From: Methanobacteriota archaeon
GTDB lineage: Archaea; Halobacteriota; Methanosarcinia; Methanosarcinales; Methanosarcinaceae
Length of the DNA stretch: 64,000 nt
Direction of reading: 5' to 3'
Assembly: GCA_016841625.1 (NCBI GenBank)
Contig: JAENYU010000013.1
Coordinates: 1-64,000, forward strand
Below are positions 26,623 through 36,129 of this stretch, in pieces (position 1 is the stretch's first letter; each line of letters opens with the position of its first letter). The translations under genes and the position numbers were made by a program. The notes beneath the pieces were generated by a model that worked only from the letters and a program-made list of their open reading frames with translations, did no database searches and was not told the origin of the DNA.

Positions 26623-28941
26623 ATGGAGAATAATGTTAATCAGAACATGGACGGGTCTATAGATAGGGTGTATGAGTCACTTCATACAATGGACGCGCGA
26701 GATGACGTTAACCCGAAGCTAGACGAGTCGGCGGCCAACCGGGAAGCGAATGAGCCGGAGGTGAATGAGCCGGAGTTGAATAAGTCGGAGGTAAATGAGC
26801 CTGAGGTAAATGAGCCGGAGTTGAGTGAGCCTGAGGTAAATGAGCCTGAGGTAAATGAGCCGGAGTTGAGTGAGCCTGAGGTAAATGAGCCTGAGGTAAA
26901 CCAGAAGGTGAGCGAGTCTGACCAGAAGAATGAGTCGGAGTTGAATAAGCCTGAGGTAAACCAGAAGGTGAGTGAGTCTGACCGGAATGTAGACAAGCCC
27001 GAGGCTGGGGTTTTAGATGTGTCCGACCTTCAAGACGATGACGTTGATCTCGATTTCCACTTTGAGGAAACTTCGAATATCGAAGTCCCGAAACTCATGA
27101 TTGACCAGGTGCTCGGGCAGGAGCACGCTGTTGAAGTCGTGAAAAAAGCAGCCAGCCAGAGGCGGCATATCATGATGATCGGGACCCCGGGTACGGGAAA
27201 GTCTCTCCTTGCAAAAGCGATGGCGGAGCTTCTTCCTAAAGAGGAACTCAAGGACATCCTTGTGTATCCGAACATGGAAGACCTGAACAACCCGAAGATC
27301 AGGGAAGTCCCGGCCGGGAAGGGCAGAGAAATCGTCATGGCTCACAAAATGGAAGCAAGAAAGAAAGCCCAGGCCCGGAACATGCTCATGATGCTCTTCG
27401 TGGTGGGCATTATTATTTACTCTTATTTTGTTGCGCAATTACTCTGGGGAATAATTGCCGGTATTATGATTCTCATGCTGACCCGCCAGTTCCTGCCCAA
27501 AGAGGAAATGATGATTCCGAAACTGGCGGTTTCCAACTACGACAAGGAACACGCACCTTACATTGACTCTACCGGAGCCCACGCAGGAGCCCTGCTGGGA
27601 GATGTCAGGCACGACCCCTTCCAGTCCGGTGGGCTTGAGACCCCGGCCCACGACCGTGTGGAAGCCGGCGACATTCACAAAGGCCACAAGGGAGTGCTGT
27701 TCATCGATGAAATCAACACTCTCAGGCTTGAATCTCAGCAGAGCCTGCTGACCGCGCTGCAGGAAAAGGAGTACCCGATTACCGGGCAGTCCGAACGGAG
27801 TTCCGGAGCCCTTGTTAAGACCGAACCTGTGCCCTGCGACTTCATCATGATCTCCGCAGGAAACCTTGACGCGGTGCAGAAGATGCACCCCGCCCTTCGG
27901 TCCAGGATAAAAGGTTACGGGTACGAGATCTACATGCGGGAGTCCATGGAAGACACCGCTGAGAACCGGAAGAAACTGGTCCGCTTCGTAGCCCAGGAAG
28001 TTGTCCGGGACGGGCATATCCCTCACTTTGACGAGGGTGCAGTAAAGGAAATCATCCGGGAAGCCAGGAGAAGGGCAGGCAGGAAAGGCCACCTTACCCT
28101 GAAACTCCGTGACCTTGGCGGGCTTGTCCGTGTGGCAGGAGACATTGCACGCTCCGAAGATGCCCCCGTTACGAAAACCGAGCACGTGCTTGCCGCAAAG
28201 CGGATAGCCAGGTCCATCGAACAGCAGCTTGCCGACCGCTACCTGGAACAGAAACAGGACTACTCGTCTTTCCTGAGAAGCGGGGCAGCCGTTGGCAGGG
28301 TCAACGGGCTTGCTGTCATGGGCGGGGACTCCGGGATCGTGCTTCCCATCGTATCCGAAGTAACCCCTGCAATGTCAGGAGGCGAAGGGCGTATTATCGC
28401 AACCGGCAGGCTCAAGGCAATTGCAAAAGAAGCGGTACTGAACGTGTCCGCTGTGATCAAAAACATGACTGGAGCCGACATAGCAAACCACGACGTCCAT
28501 ATCCAGTTTATCGGGACTTATGAAGGTGTGGAAGGGGACAGCGCTTCGGTTTCCATTGCTACTGCCGTTATCTCGGCCCTGGAGAAGATTCCTATCGACC
28601 AGAGCGTGGCAATGACCGGGTCTCTTTCGGTCAGGGGAGACGTCCTGCCTGTGGGCGGGGTCACCTACAAGATCGAAGCTGCGGCCCAGGCAGGCATCAA
28701 AAAAGTAATCATTCCGAAAGCCAATGAGGCGGATGTCCTGATCGAAAAGAGGTACAGGGATAAGATCCAGATCATCCCGGTCTCCACGATTGCGGAAGTC
28801 CTGGAACATAGCCTTGTGGGCCCGAGGAAGAACAGTATTGTAGATAAACTCAAGAACATCACGAAACTGAGTTTCGATGTGCCGGACGTTGCCCAGGCTG
28901 CGTCCGTACAGGCCAGGAACTGTTTCGGATGCAGGAACTGA
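26623..28941 (+). CDS. lonB: Membrane-anchored archaeal Lon protease, repeat-extended N-terminus
   Basis: ATP-dependent protease of the inner membrane face that degrades damaged and regulatory proteins. The 772 residues hold Walker A GTPGTGKS (187-194), an anchor of two membrane passes (about 254-289) inserted in the AAA+ domain, Walker B VLFIDE (358-363), and the protease domain with catalytic S640 (EGDSAS) and K683 (TYKIEAA), 43 residues apart as in A. fulgidus LonB. The oddity is an acidic N-terminus of about 150 residues, built largely of NEPEV/NEPEL/SEPEV repeats (43-95), absent from the usual LonB of about 620-650 residues. The tail CFGCRN has a CxxC. tldD begins 15 bp after the stop codon. 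Confidence 0.95.
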   Translation: MENNVNQNMDGSIDRVYESLHTMDARDDVNPKLDESAANREANEPEVNEPELNKSEVNEPEVNEPELSEPEVNEPEVNEPELSEPEVNEPEVNQKVSESDQKNESELNKPEVNQKVSESDRNVDKPEAGVLDVSDLQDDDVDLDFHFEETSNIEVPKLMIDQVLGQEHAVEVVKKAASQRRHIMMIGTPGTGKSLLAKAMAELLPKEELKDILVYPNMEDLNNPKIREVPAGKGREIVMAHKMEARKKAQARNMLMMLFVVGIIIYSYFVAQLLWGIIAGIMILMLTRQFLPKEEMMIPKLAVSNYDKEHAPYIDSTGAHAGALLGDVRHDPFQSGGLETPAHDRVEAGDIHKGHKGVLFIDEINTLRLESQQSLLTALQEKEYPITGQSERSSGALVKTEPVPCDFIMISAGNLDAVQKMHPALRSRIKGYGYEIYMRESMEDTAENRKKLVRFVAQEVVRDGHIPHFDEGAVKEIIREARRRAGRKGHLTLKLRDLGGLVRVAGDIARSEDAPVTKTEHVLAAKRIARSIEQQLADRYLEQKQDYSSFLRSGAAVGRVNGLAVMGGDSGIVLPIVSEVTPAMSGGEGRIIATGRLKAIAKEAVLNVSAVIKNMTGADIANHDVHIQFIGTYEGVEGDSASVSIATAVISALEKIPIDQSVAMTGSLSVRGDVLPVGGVTYKIEAAAQAGIKKVIIPKANEADVLIEKRYRDKIQIIPVSTIAEVLEHSLVGPRKNSIVDKLKNITKLSFDVPDVAQAASVQARNCFGCRN
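26750..26980. repeat. 15-bp-unit repeats inside lonB
   Basis: Tandem variants of GAGGTAAATGAGCCG encode the NEPEV-type repeats; a longer phrase encoding EVNQKVSESD is also duplicated (residues 91-100 and 111-120). Copy number is likely to vary between strains. Confidence 0.9.
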
Positions 28942-28955
28942 TCATGGAAGAAATT

Positions 28956-30293
28956 ATGCAGGACATTAAGTTTTATGACTGCAGGGTGATCGAGGGCAGT
29001 TCCACCTCGGTTATTCTGGACAACGGAAAGATCGAGGAAATTTCCAGGAACTTCACCAGGGGGGCAGGCATAAGAGCCCTTTGCGGAGGTTCCTGGGGGT
29101 ACACGGCTGTGGAAGGGGAACTGGACCTTGAAGGGGGGGTCCGGGACGCGGCAAAACTTGCTTTTGCCATGAACAAAAACACCCCGAAAGAAGAAGTCGA
29201 ACTTGCGGTCGTGGATCCTCCTGTGATAAGGAACCTCCCCGGGATAAAGATCGATCCCAGGGATGTCTCGATCGAGGAAAAAGTAGAGCTTTTGAAAAAC
29301 ATCGAGTCCCGGGCCAGGGTCGAGGGTGTCCACAGCACGAAAGTGATGTTCTCCGAATCTGAATTCAAGATCATGTACCGGAGTTCCGAAGGCGTGGAAT
29401 GCGAATACGAGCTTTTGAACACGGGTTTTGCGGTTTCTGCGGTTGCGACCGAAAATGGGGTTTACCAGGCAGGCCGGGAAAGCCGTTTCGGGTACGGCTA
29501 CGAAATTTTTGAAAATATAGACGTCTTTGGGCTTGCGGAAAAGGCAGGAATGACCGCAGTCGAACTTCTGGGAGCAAAGACTCCTAAAGGAGGGACAATG
29601 CCCGTGCTCCTGGACCAGGAACTCGCAGGCGTTTTTGCCCATGAAGCCGTGGGGCATGCCTCGGAAGCGGACCTGGTGCTCGAAGGCGATTCCGTCCTTG
29701 CAAACCGGATCGGGGAACAGATTGCATCTCCCCTAATTACGATCATCGATGACCCAACCCTGCACGAGTTCGGGTACTATCCCTTCGACGCCGAAGGGGT
29801 CGAGTCCAGCCGGACCGAAATTATCAAGAGCGGTGTCCTTAATTCTTACCTCCACTCCCGGGAAACCGCCGGGAAACTCGGGGAGGAGACGGGGACTCCC
29901 GGAAATTCGAGAGCTCAGGGCTATTCCATGCCCGTTGTCCGGATGAGCAACACCTTCATCGACAATGGGGACTCGAAGTTTGAGGAGATGCTCGAATCTG
30001 TTCGGGACGGGATGTACCTTATAGGGTCCCGGGGCGGACAGGTAAACACCGGGGAAGGGATTTTCCAGTTCAACGCCGAAAAAGGCTACCTGATCAGGAA
30101 CGGAGAACTTGCCGAACTTGTCAGGGACGTATCCCTTTCTGGCAAGACCCTTGAGATCCTGAACCACGTGACCCAGGTAGGGAACGACCTGAAGATGACT
30201 GCCGGCAGGTGCGGGAAAGGCGGGCAGCTTGCCCCCGTTTCCGACGGTTCTCCCCATCTTGCCATTTCCCTGGCTCTGGTGGGAGGTGCCTGA
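28956..30293 (+). CDS. tldD: Metalloprotease TldD
   Basis: Catalytic subunit of the TldD/TldE protease, known to act on unfolded small peptides, gyrase-toxin CcdA and modified peptides such as microcin B17. The protein has the zinc motif FAHEAVGHASEAD (HExxxH) near residue 230, the conserved glycine-rich RGAGIRALCGGSWGY near the N-terminus and a C-terminal CGKGGQ segment. I chose the ATG at 28956 because GGAAG lies 7 nt upstream; starts at 28929 (overlapping lonB) or 28944 are possible. It follows lonB directly and precedes tldE by two bases. Confidence 0.93.
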   Translation: MQDIKFYDCRVIEGSSTSVILDNGKIEEISRNFTRGAGIRALCGGSWGYTAVEGELDLEGGVRDAAKLAFAMNKNTPKEEVELAVVDPPVIRNLPGIKIDPRDVSIEEKVELLKNIESRARVEGVHSTKVMFSESEFKIMYRSSEGVECEYELLNTGFAVSAVATENGVYQAGRESRFGYGYEIFENIDVFGLAEKAGMTAVELLGAKTPKGGTMPVLLDQELAGVFAHEAVGHASEADLVLEGDSVLANRIGEQIASPLITIIDDPTLHEFGYYPFDAEGVESSRTEIIKSGVLNSYLHSRETAGKLGEETGTPGNSRAQGYSMPVVRMSNTFIDNGDSKFEEMLESVRDGMYLIGSRGGQVNTGEGIFQFNAEKGYLIRNGELAELVRDVSLSGKTLEILNHVTQVGNDLKMTAGRCGKGGQLAPVSDGSPHLAISLALVGGA

Positions 30294-30295
30294 AG

Positions 30296-31606
30296 ATGTA
30301 CGAACTTGCAAAAAAAGCCCTGGAAATGGCCGAAAAAGCCGGGGCAGAAGAAGCCGAAATCTATTACGTTTCGAACCATTCCACCAGCGTGAACTTCAAA
30401 AAGGATGCCCTTGAAAGTGCCAAGGACCGCTTCTCGGAAGGGATCGGGGTCCGGGCAATCGTGAACGGGGCAGTAGGCTTTGCCAGCACGAATTCGGCAA
30501 AAGACCTTGAAAATACGATTGAGATTGCAGTTGCCGAAGCCCGGGTCCGGGAAAATGACCCTGACTGGGTGGCTCTCCCCTCGAACGGAAAATACCCCGA
30601 AGTGGTCGGGATTTTCGATAAGAGGATCGAGGCCATGAAGCTCGAGGAGTGCATCGGGTATGCCATGGAACTTGTCGAAGGCACAAAGGAAGTTCCCGGG
30701 ACCCTGCCCACTTCCGGAGCTTTTACCCGGGGAAAGAGCAGGCAGCTTATCCTGAATACGAACGGCGTGGAAATCGAAGATGAGTCCACCGCAGTTTCCG
30801 GTTTCGTGGACGTGATCACCGTAAACGGGGAAACTTCCACAGCGTATGATTTTGACGTATCCCGCTCCCTTGATATTGATTTCCGGGCGATAGGGACGCA
30901 CGCCTCGGAACTGGCTCTCAGCTCCGGAAACGGGATCAAGATCGAAGCTCAAAAAACAAATGTCGTCTTCCACCCCTTTGCTTTTTCGGACATCCTGGAA
31001 GCCGCTTTTGCCCCGTCCCTTGACGCTGACAACGTGCAGAAGGGCAGGTCAGGCCTGATCGGGAAGCTCGGGGAAGAACTTGCAGCCCCGGAACTTTCCA
31101 TCTATGACGACGGGCTGGTCGAAGCAGGCATCGAGACCTCGGCTTCGGATGACGAAGGTGTCCCTTCCCAGCGCACTCCCGTGCTTGAAAAGGGAGTTCT
31201 CAAGAGCTACCTCTACGACAGTTACACTGCGGGAAAAGAAGGAGTAAAGAGCACCGGTAACGGTTCGCGGGGTTCATACACCAGCCCTCCGGCTGTGGGG
31301 CTCCGGAACTTCATAATCGATTATCCGCAAACGGACCTTATTGCCGATACCGATTCCGGCGTTTTCGTAAACACGGTGATCGGGGCTCATACCGCAAACT
31401 CCATTTCCGGGGACTTCTCCGTAGAGGCCAGGAACGCCTTCACAATCAGGGACGGAGCTCTCGATAAACCAATCAAGTCCCTCATGATCTCGGGAAACGC
31501 CTTCGACCTGCTGAAAAACATCACAGGTGCAGGTTTCGATGTCCGGAAAGTAGGAGGCTTCATTTCGCCGTCTATCCGGGTCTCGGACATGAGTGTGATC
31601 GGCTGA
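30296..31606 (+). CDS. tldE: TldE/PmbA subunit
   Basis: Partner of TldD in the heterodimeric protease. The 436-residue product has the PmbA/TldE fold but lacks an HExxxH site, as expected. Landmarks are SEGIGVRAIVNGAVGFAST near residue 42 and YTAGKEGVKSTGNGSRG in the C-terminal half. The ATG at 30296 lies two bases after the tldD stop and behind GGAGGTG; the longer frame from 30209 would overlap tldD. lonB, tldD and tldE probably form one operon. Confidence 0.93.
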   Translation: MYELAKKALEMAEKAGAEEAEIYYVSNHSTSVNFKKDALESAKDRFSEGIGVRAIVNGAVGFASTNSAKDLENTIEIAVAEARVRENDPDWVALPSNGKYPEVVGIFDKRIEAMKLEECIGYAMELVEGTKEVPGTLPTSGAFTRGKSRQLILNTNGVEIEDESTAVSGFVDVITVNGETSTAYDFDVSRSLDIDFRAIGTHASELALSSGNGIKIEAQKTNVVFHPFAFSDILEAAFAPSLDADNVQKGRSGLIGKLGEELAAPELSIYDDGLVEAGIETSASDDEGVPSQRTPVLEKGVLKSYLYDSYTAGKEGVKSTGNGSRGSYTSPPAVGLRNFIIDYPQTDLIADTDSGVFVNTVIGAHTANSISGDFSVEARNAFTIRDGALDKPIKSLMISGNAFDLLKNITGAGFDVRKVGGFISPSIRVSDMSVIG

Positions 31607-32156
31607 GAGTGTGTTTTTTTAGGTAGCCCTTTAAAGGCGTGAATGCTATGGTTTTAATTGGTTAAGGATATAATCGACTAAAACCTGCTTCCCTTTTTTT
31701 CTTCAGAAATTTGATCAAATTTCTCGCGGGCATTTTTCTCAAAAATGTTTTTCAAAAATAGTAAAATTCCAGGGAACAAAATCCTCTACCCGGGAGCAAG
31801 TCAAGTCCCGGGGTTCTGTCCCTGGTATTCTGTCCCTGGTAATTATTGGGTCGGGCGGGTATATCAATGCTGAAGAAGTCCGGGAACAGGGTCCGGGATA
31901 ATCCTTCTTTTTTTGTTTTCAGCTTAAGTTCCCAGCTTTGTAGAGATCCTGTGAATTCAAAATTTGTCCGGTTTGAGTCGGATGCTTGAATCTGGGACTC
32001 CGGGTACCGGTTTAACTAAAGTGTGCCATTTTTTTAGGGGATTTCTACAGAACCGTTTTCTGTATTCAACTTTTTTATCTCATTTTTTATTTTCAGTTTT
32101 CTTTCTTTTCAGCCTCCAGCTTTTCTTTCTTTTCAGCTTCAGCTTTATCTGGGGGT
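31607..32156. other. Intergenic region after tldE
   Basis: 550 bp between convergent genes, with no gene. A phrase TTCTGTCCCTGGTA is repeated twice in tandem at about 31814-31842. The part next to the uspA stop is rich in TTTTCAGCTT phrases. Confidence 0.5.
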
Positions 32157-32594
32157 TTAACCTCTTACTACAAGCACCGGTGTCTTTGAATGCCTGACCA
32201 CGTTTTCGGCAACGCTTCCGAGCAGGAACCTGTCGAGTCCGGATTTCCCGAGTGTCCCCATCACGATCATTTCGATATCATTCTGTTCCGCAAATTCTAC
32301 AATTTTGTCTGCGGGGTGGCCTTCCAGGAGTAAGGATTCCACCTCTACCCCGGCAGCTTTGCCGGCTTCTTCCACAAAGCCCGTGGCTTTCTCACCTTCA
32401 TTCCTGAAGTGCTCCATGGCAGCCTTTTCCCAGCCAAAGTCCCTGGCGGAATGGGTTGTGGGGATTATCACATATACGGCGTAGAGTTTAGCTCCGCTTA
32501 GCTTTGAAATCTCGATTCCTGTTTCAACTGCTTTTTTGCAGAGTTTCGAACCGTCGGTTGCAACCATTATTTTTTTGTAAGTTCCCTCTCTCAT
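32157..32594 (-). CDS. Universal stress protein, UspA family
   Basis: A 145-residue single-domain Usp protein. It begins KIMVATDGSKLCKKAVE and has the ATP-binding signature GTLGKSGLDRFLLGSVAENV (G-2x-G-9x-G-S) near residue 115, so it probably binds ATP. Its role in stress survival is general family knowledge. It is monocistronic, convergent with tldE, and has an AT-rich upstream region. Confidence 0.92.
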   Translation of the reverse strand: MREGTYKKIMVATDGSKLCKKAVETGIEISKLSGAKLYAVYVIIPTTHSARDFGWEKAAMEHFRNEGEKATGFVEEAGKAAGVEVESLLLEGHPADKIVEFAEQNDIEMIVMGTLGKSGLDRFLLGSVAENVVRHSKTPVLVVRG

Positions 32595-33341
32595 ATTAAA
32601 TCCCTCAATTCTATTCCCTTATCGACCCTGTGTTCAGTTTCAGCTTTCTGAAATATTTCCCGGCACAGACCCGCCCTTTATTATCGGTGCATGCATGCAG
32701 TCTGCTGCATATTTGCTCTACAAGGTGCATGCTTGCTCCTCATTCTACTATATTAATTATTATATATATGGCTTTTTCATAAAATAATGGCAGACCAAAT
32801 GACTTTTCGTTTCCGCGACCTCTGACTTTGAAAATGACTGACGCAGGAATAACTTCTGTAGTAACTTGAGCAAAGCCGGGAAAGTGAACTCAGCTGTAAA
32901 TATCTCTTGAAGAAGCAGGTTTTGAGCTGAAATAATTTTTTAAAACCGTAGGAACTTTTATTAGTTTTATGCGGAAAAAAAGTTCTTAAAATATGGAATT
33001 CTCTATCAATTTTTAGCACAAAAGGGTAGTAAATTTAAAGTTATCGCAATATTTATATATTGCTTCATCTTTCCTTTGGAATGTGAACGGGTATCGCTCA
33101 ACATAAAATACACTTTACAAATACCAAATCCAACATATTTTAACCTCCCCCAAAAACCCCGTTCACTCCTTTGTTTTTAATATATTTCTCCAGTATATTC
33201 AAGTAAGCTTGAGTTTGTCTTTTTCAGTTTTCCTTTCCTTTCCCTTCCTTTTTTCCCTTCCTATCTTCTGTTTCCTTTTCCCCTTCCCTTTTCCTATCTT
33301 CTTTTTCCTTTATTTTGCCTTAATTTTTCCATTTTTCGCTT
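32595..33341. other. Intergenic region with a polypyrimidine tract
   Basis: About 750 bp. I find no credible gene; an 80-codon frame at 32777-33019 lacks a ribosome site and has no recognisable composition. From about 33220 to 33335 the plus strand is almost entirely C and T (TTCCTTTCCTTTCCC-type runs). Confidence 0.55.
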
Positions 33342-34280
33342 TCATGGGGCAATGCTGAGCAGTCCCATGAGGATTACGAACCTTACCAGGATGCTCATCC
33401 CTGTGGAGTAGGCAACGATCCGGAAACCCAGGCGGGGGCCGAATATTGCCACTTTCTTGGGGAGCTGGCTGCGGATGGCAAAGATAGGGAGCATGAACAT
33501 GCTGCCCAGCATGAGTACGATCATTGCCTGCAGCTGGGTGATTCCCCCTGCATGGATCATGGGGCCGAGCAGGGAAATTCCCAGGATCGGGCTTGCCACG
33601 TAACTTGTCAGGGGGACGATGGCTTCGGGGGGTATTTTGAAGAGTTCGGCAAGGGGGAGCACGCTGAAAATCTCAAAAGCTCCCTGTTCCCTGAGGAAGA
33701 ATACGATGGTAGTGGCGATCAGGTAGACTCCGGCAATTTTCAAAAAGACTTTAAACTCTTTCCGAACTGCCCGCTCAACCGCCGTTTTCAGGGATACCTT
33801 CCCGTTGAATTTGCTCTCGGGAGGCTTGCAGGAATTGCCTTTGAGAAAGATTTTGCTTGCGACGGCTACTGCCAGGACCTTGAATATTGCAGTGAATATG
33901 AATACGAAGGCATAAAACCCGCCCACGAAGAGTCCCAGAGCCGGAAGCACGATCGGGACCTGGTAGGTGAAGAGTTCCCGGACATAGGCAGGGGTGCTGT
34001 TCATGATGGAGCAGAGGGTGACCTCCCTGTCATTCAGGCAGCCGTTTTTCTTTTCCTCCAGGAGCATACTGTTTGCAGCTACGGTAGACCCAATGGATAC
34101 CACAAAGGCCGATGAACAGGTCTCTGGCAGGTTCGTGTGGGCAAAAATAGGGCTCGTAAGCCTGGATAACTTCTGCATGAGGCCAAGTTCAACAAGCACG
34201 GCAGTTCCGACAAGGCCTATAAAAATCATAAAAAGTATGGGGATAGCAAAGTCCAGTACCTGAAGGAAAAGTCCTATCAT
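33342..34280 (-). CDS. Nucleoside-recognition (gate) domain membrane protein
   Basis: A 312-residue polytopic protein with about eight hydrophobic segments and two gate-type repeats; the segment SSAFVVSIGSTVAANSMLLE and the second half around YVASPILGISLLGPMIHAGG resemble the nucleoside-recognition domain of SpmA/SpmB, FeoB and related transporters. Family members of this kind in methanogens have no assigned substrate; movement of a nucleoside or small solute is possible. GTG or ATG near 34280 begins at the first helix. Monocistronic, with a pyrimidine tract after its stop codon and the IS element upstream. Confidence 0.75.
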   Translation of the reverse strand: MIGLFLQVLDFAIPILFMIFIGLVGTAVLVELGLMQKLSRLTSPIFAHTNLPETCSSAFVVSIGSTVAANSMLLEEKKNGCLNDREVTLCSIMNSTPAYVRELFTYQVPIVLPALGLFVGGFYAFVFIFTAIFKVLAVAVASKIFLKGNSCKPPESKFNGKVSLKTAVERAVRKEFKVFLKIAGVYLIATTIVFFLREQGAFEIFSVLPLAELFKIPPEAIVPLTSYVASPILGISLLGPMIHAGGITQLQAMIVLMLGSMFMLPIFAIRSQLPKKVAIFGPRLGFRIVAYSTGMSILVRFVILMGLLSIAP

Positions 34281-34425
34281 CGGCAGTTATTAGGGTCGGT
34301 CAGGTACATCAAATTATCCCGATAACTCCGGGGAAGCTTCCTGATAACTTTTCTATTTTTGTAACAAATCACGTTTTAGAAGATTTTCAGTTCAACTTTT
34401 AAAATTCGTTCAAGTATTATCAAAT

Positions 34426-34441
34426 CAGGCTGTCTCAAAAC
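34426..34441. repeat. Left terminal inverted repeat of the IS
   Basis: CAGGCTGTCTCAAAAC, pairing with 36114-36129 at 14 of 16 positions. Confidence 0.8.
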
Positions 34442-34551
34442 TATGGTTGATTGTACATTTGGGTGAGATATATCGAAATATTTATTTTCTTTCAAGATAT
34501 TTACTACATAAAAAGTATACTTTTTAAGAAAATTAATTGTCGTGTTTTGCC

Positions 34552-36036
34552 ATGTTCAAAAGGTACGATCAAAAGCAGCAATTTTTACTTCCATTATGCC
34601 TGGAAGAGTTTGTTCCTGAAAATCATATTGCCAGAGTATTAAATGACCTCATAGATCTCGTTGATATTAGTGATATTGAGTCCACTTACTCTGAGGAAGG
34701 TTGCCCTGCCTATCATCCAAGACTTCTTCTTAAAATCTTACTTTACGGATACCTTATAAACATTAGAAGTTCACGAAAGATACAGCAAATGACCCAAACT
34801 GATACTGCTTTTATGTACCTTGCAGCAATGCAAAAACCTGATTTCCATACTATTTGTCGATTCCGTTCAACTCATCTTGACCCGATTGAAGAAATATTTA
34901 CTCAAGTTGTCACGTTTTGTAAGGAACTGGATTTGATTGGTTCCAATATTTCGATCGATGGAACAAAAGTTAAGGCAAACGCTTCTCCAAGGCAAAGTAA
35001 GAGTTCGAAGGCTATCAAAAAAGAGATTGGTAAAATACTCAGGGAAAGCATTGAGATCGATAAATATGAAGATGAAATTTATGGTGACTCGACACCATAC
35101 CAGATACCAGAAGAACTGGTTGACAAGAAGAAAAGGTTAGAGAAAATTAAAGCTGCTCAGAAAAAACTTGATGAAGAGAAACTAAAAAAAGTAAACATCA
35201 TAGATCCCGATGCTAAAATTATGAAGCATAAGGATGGTAGCAGGAAACCTTCCTATAATTGTCAGGTTGCTGTTGACGAAAAGGAACAAATAATCGTTGC
35301 AGTGGACGTTGTCGATGAAGAAAATGACTTGCATCAAGTTGAACCAATGATAGAAAATGTAAAGAGAACACTGGGATACAAACCGACAATAGTGCTGGCA
35401 GATGCAGGTTATTTTTCATATGATAATGTGAAATTTTTACTAGATGAAGAAATTGATGCTTATATTCCTGACAACTTTTATGAAGTAGAGAAAAGCGGGA
35501 AAACAAAAAAGTTCAGGAAATCTCTCTTTAAATATGATGAGAAAAAAGACTGTTATTGTTGTCCAGCCGCATTTGAAATCCCATTTACAAGAATCCAAAA
35601 AAGAAAAGATGAGCCAGATTTACGGTATTATGTCTGTAAACATTGTTCACTATGCGTGTTGAAAAATGCATGTACAGATAGCAAAAATAGGACAATATCA
35701 AGAGATCCTAGAGAGTACCTGATGGAGGATATGAGGGCTAAACTGAATACAGAAGAAGGAACAGAACAGTATCAGAAAAGAATGTATACTGTAGAACCTG
35801 TGTTTGGTCAGGCGAAGGAGAATAGAGGATTCAGAGGATTTCTTTTGAGGGGGAAAAGGAAGGCAAAAATTGAATTTACTATGATGTGTACTGTACACAA
35901 CATAAAGAAAATAGCAGATTTCATAAAAAGAGAAGGTAAAAACCTGAAAGAAATTCTAAAAATGATAACTAGGAGAGGGAATGAATGCTGGAATACAAAG
36001 GGAATTTTAGCAGGAAAGCTAAGTAACCTATGTTGA
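34552..36036 (+). CDS. IS1182-family transposase
   Basis: A 494-residue DDE transposase. The N-terminal DUF772-like part includes YHPRLLLKILLYGYLINIRSSR; the catalytic residues are in NISIDGTKVKANAS (D), TIVLADAGYFS (D) and YTVEPVFGQAKENRGFRGF (E). A Cys-rich insert (CCPAAF, CKHCSLCVLKNAC) lies between the second D and the E, as is usual in this family. The ATG at 34552 (MFKRYDQKQQF) fits the family better than the frame opening at 34537. The reading frame is intact, so the element may be active. Its low GC content differs from the neighbouring genes. Confidence 0.92.
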   Translation: MFKRYDQKQQFLLPLCLEEFVPENHIARVLNDLIDLVDISDIESTYSEEGCPAYHPRLLLKILLYGYLINIRSSRKIQQMTQTDTAFMYLAAMQKPDFHTICRFRSTHLDPIEEIFTQVVTFCKELDLIGSNISIDGTKVKANASPRQSKSSKAIKKEIGKILRESIEIDKYEDEIYGDSTPYQIPEELVDKKKRLEKIKAAQKKLDEEKLKKVNIIDPDAKIMKHKDGSRKPSYNCQVAVDEKEQIIVAVDVVDEENDLHQVEPMIENVKRTLGYKPTIVLADAGYFSYDNVKFLLDEEIDAYIPDNFYEVEKSGKTKKFRKSLFKYDEKKDCYCCPAAFEIPFTRIQKRKDEPDLRYYVCKHCSLCVLKNACTDSKNRTISRDPREYLMEDMRAKLNTEEGTEQYQKRMYTVEPVFGQAKENRGFRGFLLRGKRKAKIEFTMMCTVHNIKKIADFIKREGKNLKEILKMITRRGNECWNTKGILAGKLSNLC

Positions 36037-36113
36037 TCAGTGAAAATTGATCTTTTTCCGATAGTAAAAAGAAAATTGAATTGGTATATTACCCAATTGT
36101 AGAATTCAAAGAG

Positions 36114-36129
36114 GTTTTGATACAGCTTG
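36114..36129. repeat. Right terminal inverted repeat of the IS
   Basis: GTTTTGATACAGCTTG, pairing with 34426-34441 at 14 of 16 positions. Confidence 0.8.

Larger units (their letters stand above)
34426..36129 (+). mobile_element. IS1182-type insertion sequence
   Basis: About 1.7 kb. The imperfect 16-bp terminal inverted repeats are CAGGCTGTCTCAAAAC (34426-34441) and the complement of GTTTTGATACAGCTTG (36114-36129), matching at 14 of 16 positions. AAAT flanks both ends (34422-34425 and 36130-36133) and is a candidate 4-bp target duplication. It carries one intact transposase. Confidence 0.85.

Noticed and set aside
26682-26996. Antisense frame with SGSFTSGSFT repeats inside lonB
   Set aside because: Mirror of the repeat in the real lonB frame.
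29733-30311. Long antisense frames across tldD and tldE
   Set aside because: Shadows of GC-rich coding DNA; the sense genes have full family motifs.
32777-33019. 80-codon frame upstream of uspA
   Set aside because: No ribosome site, odd composition and no family; treated as chance.
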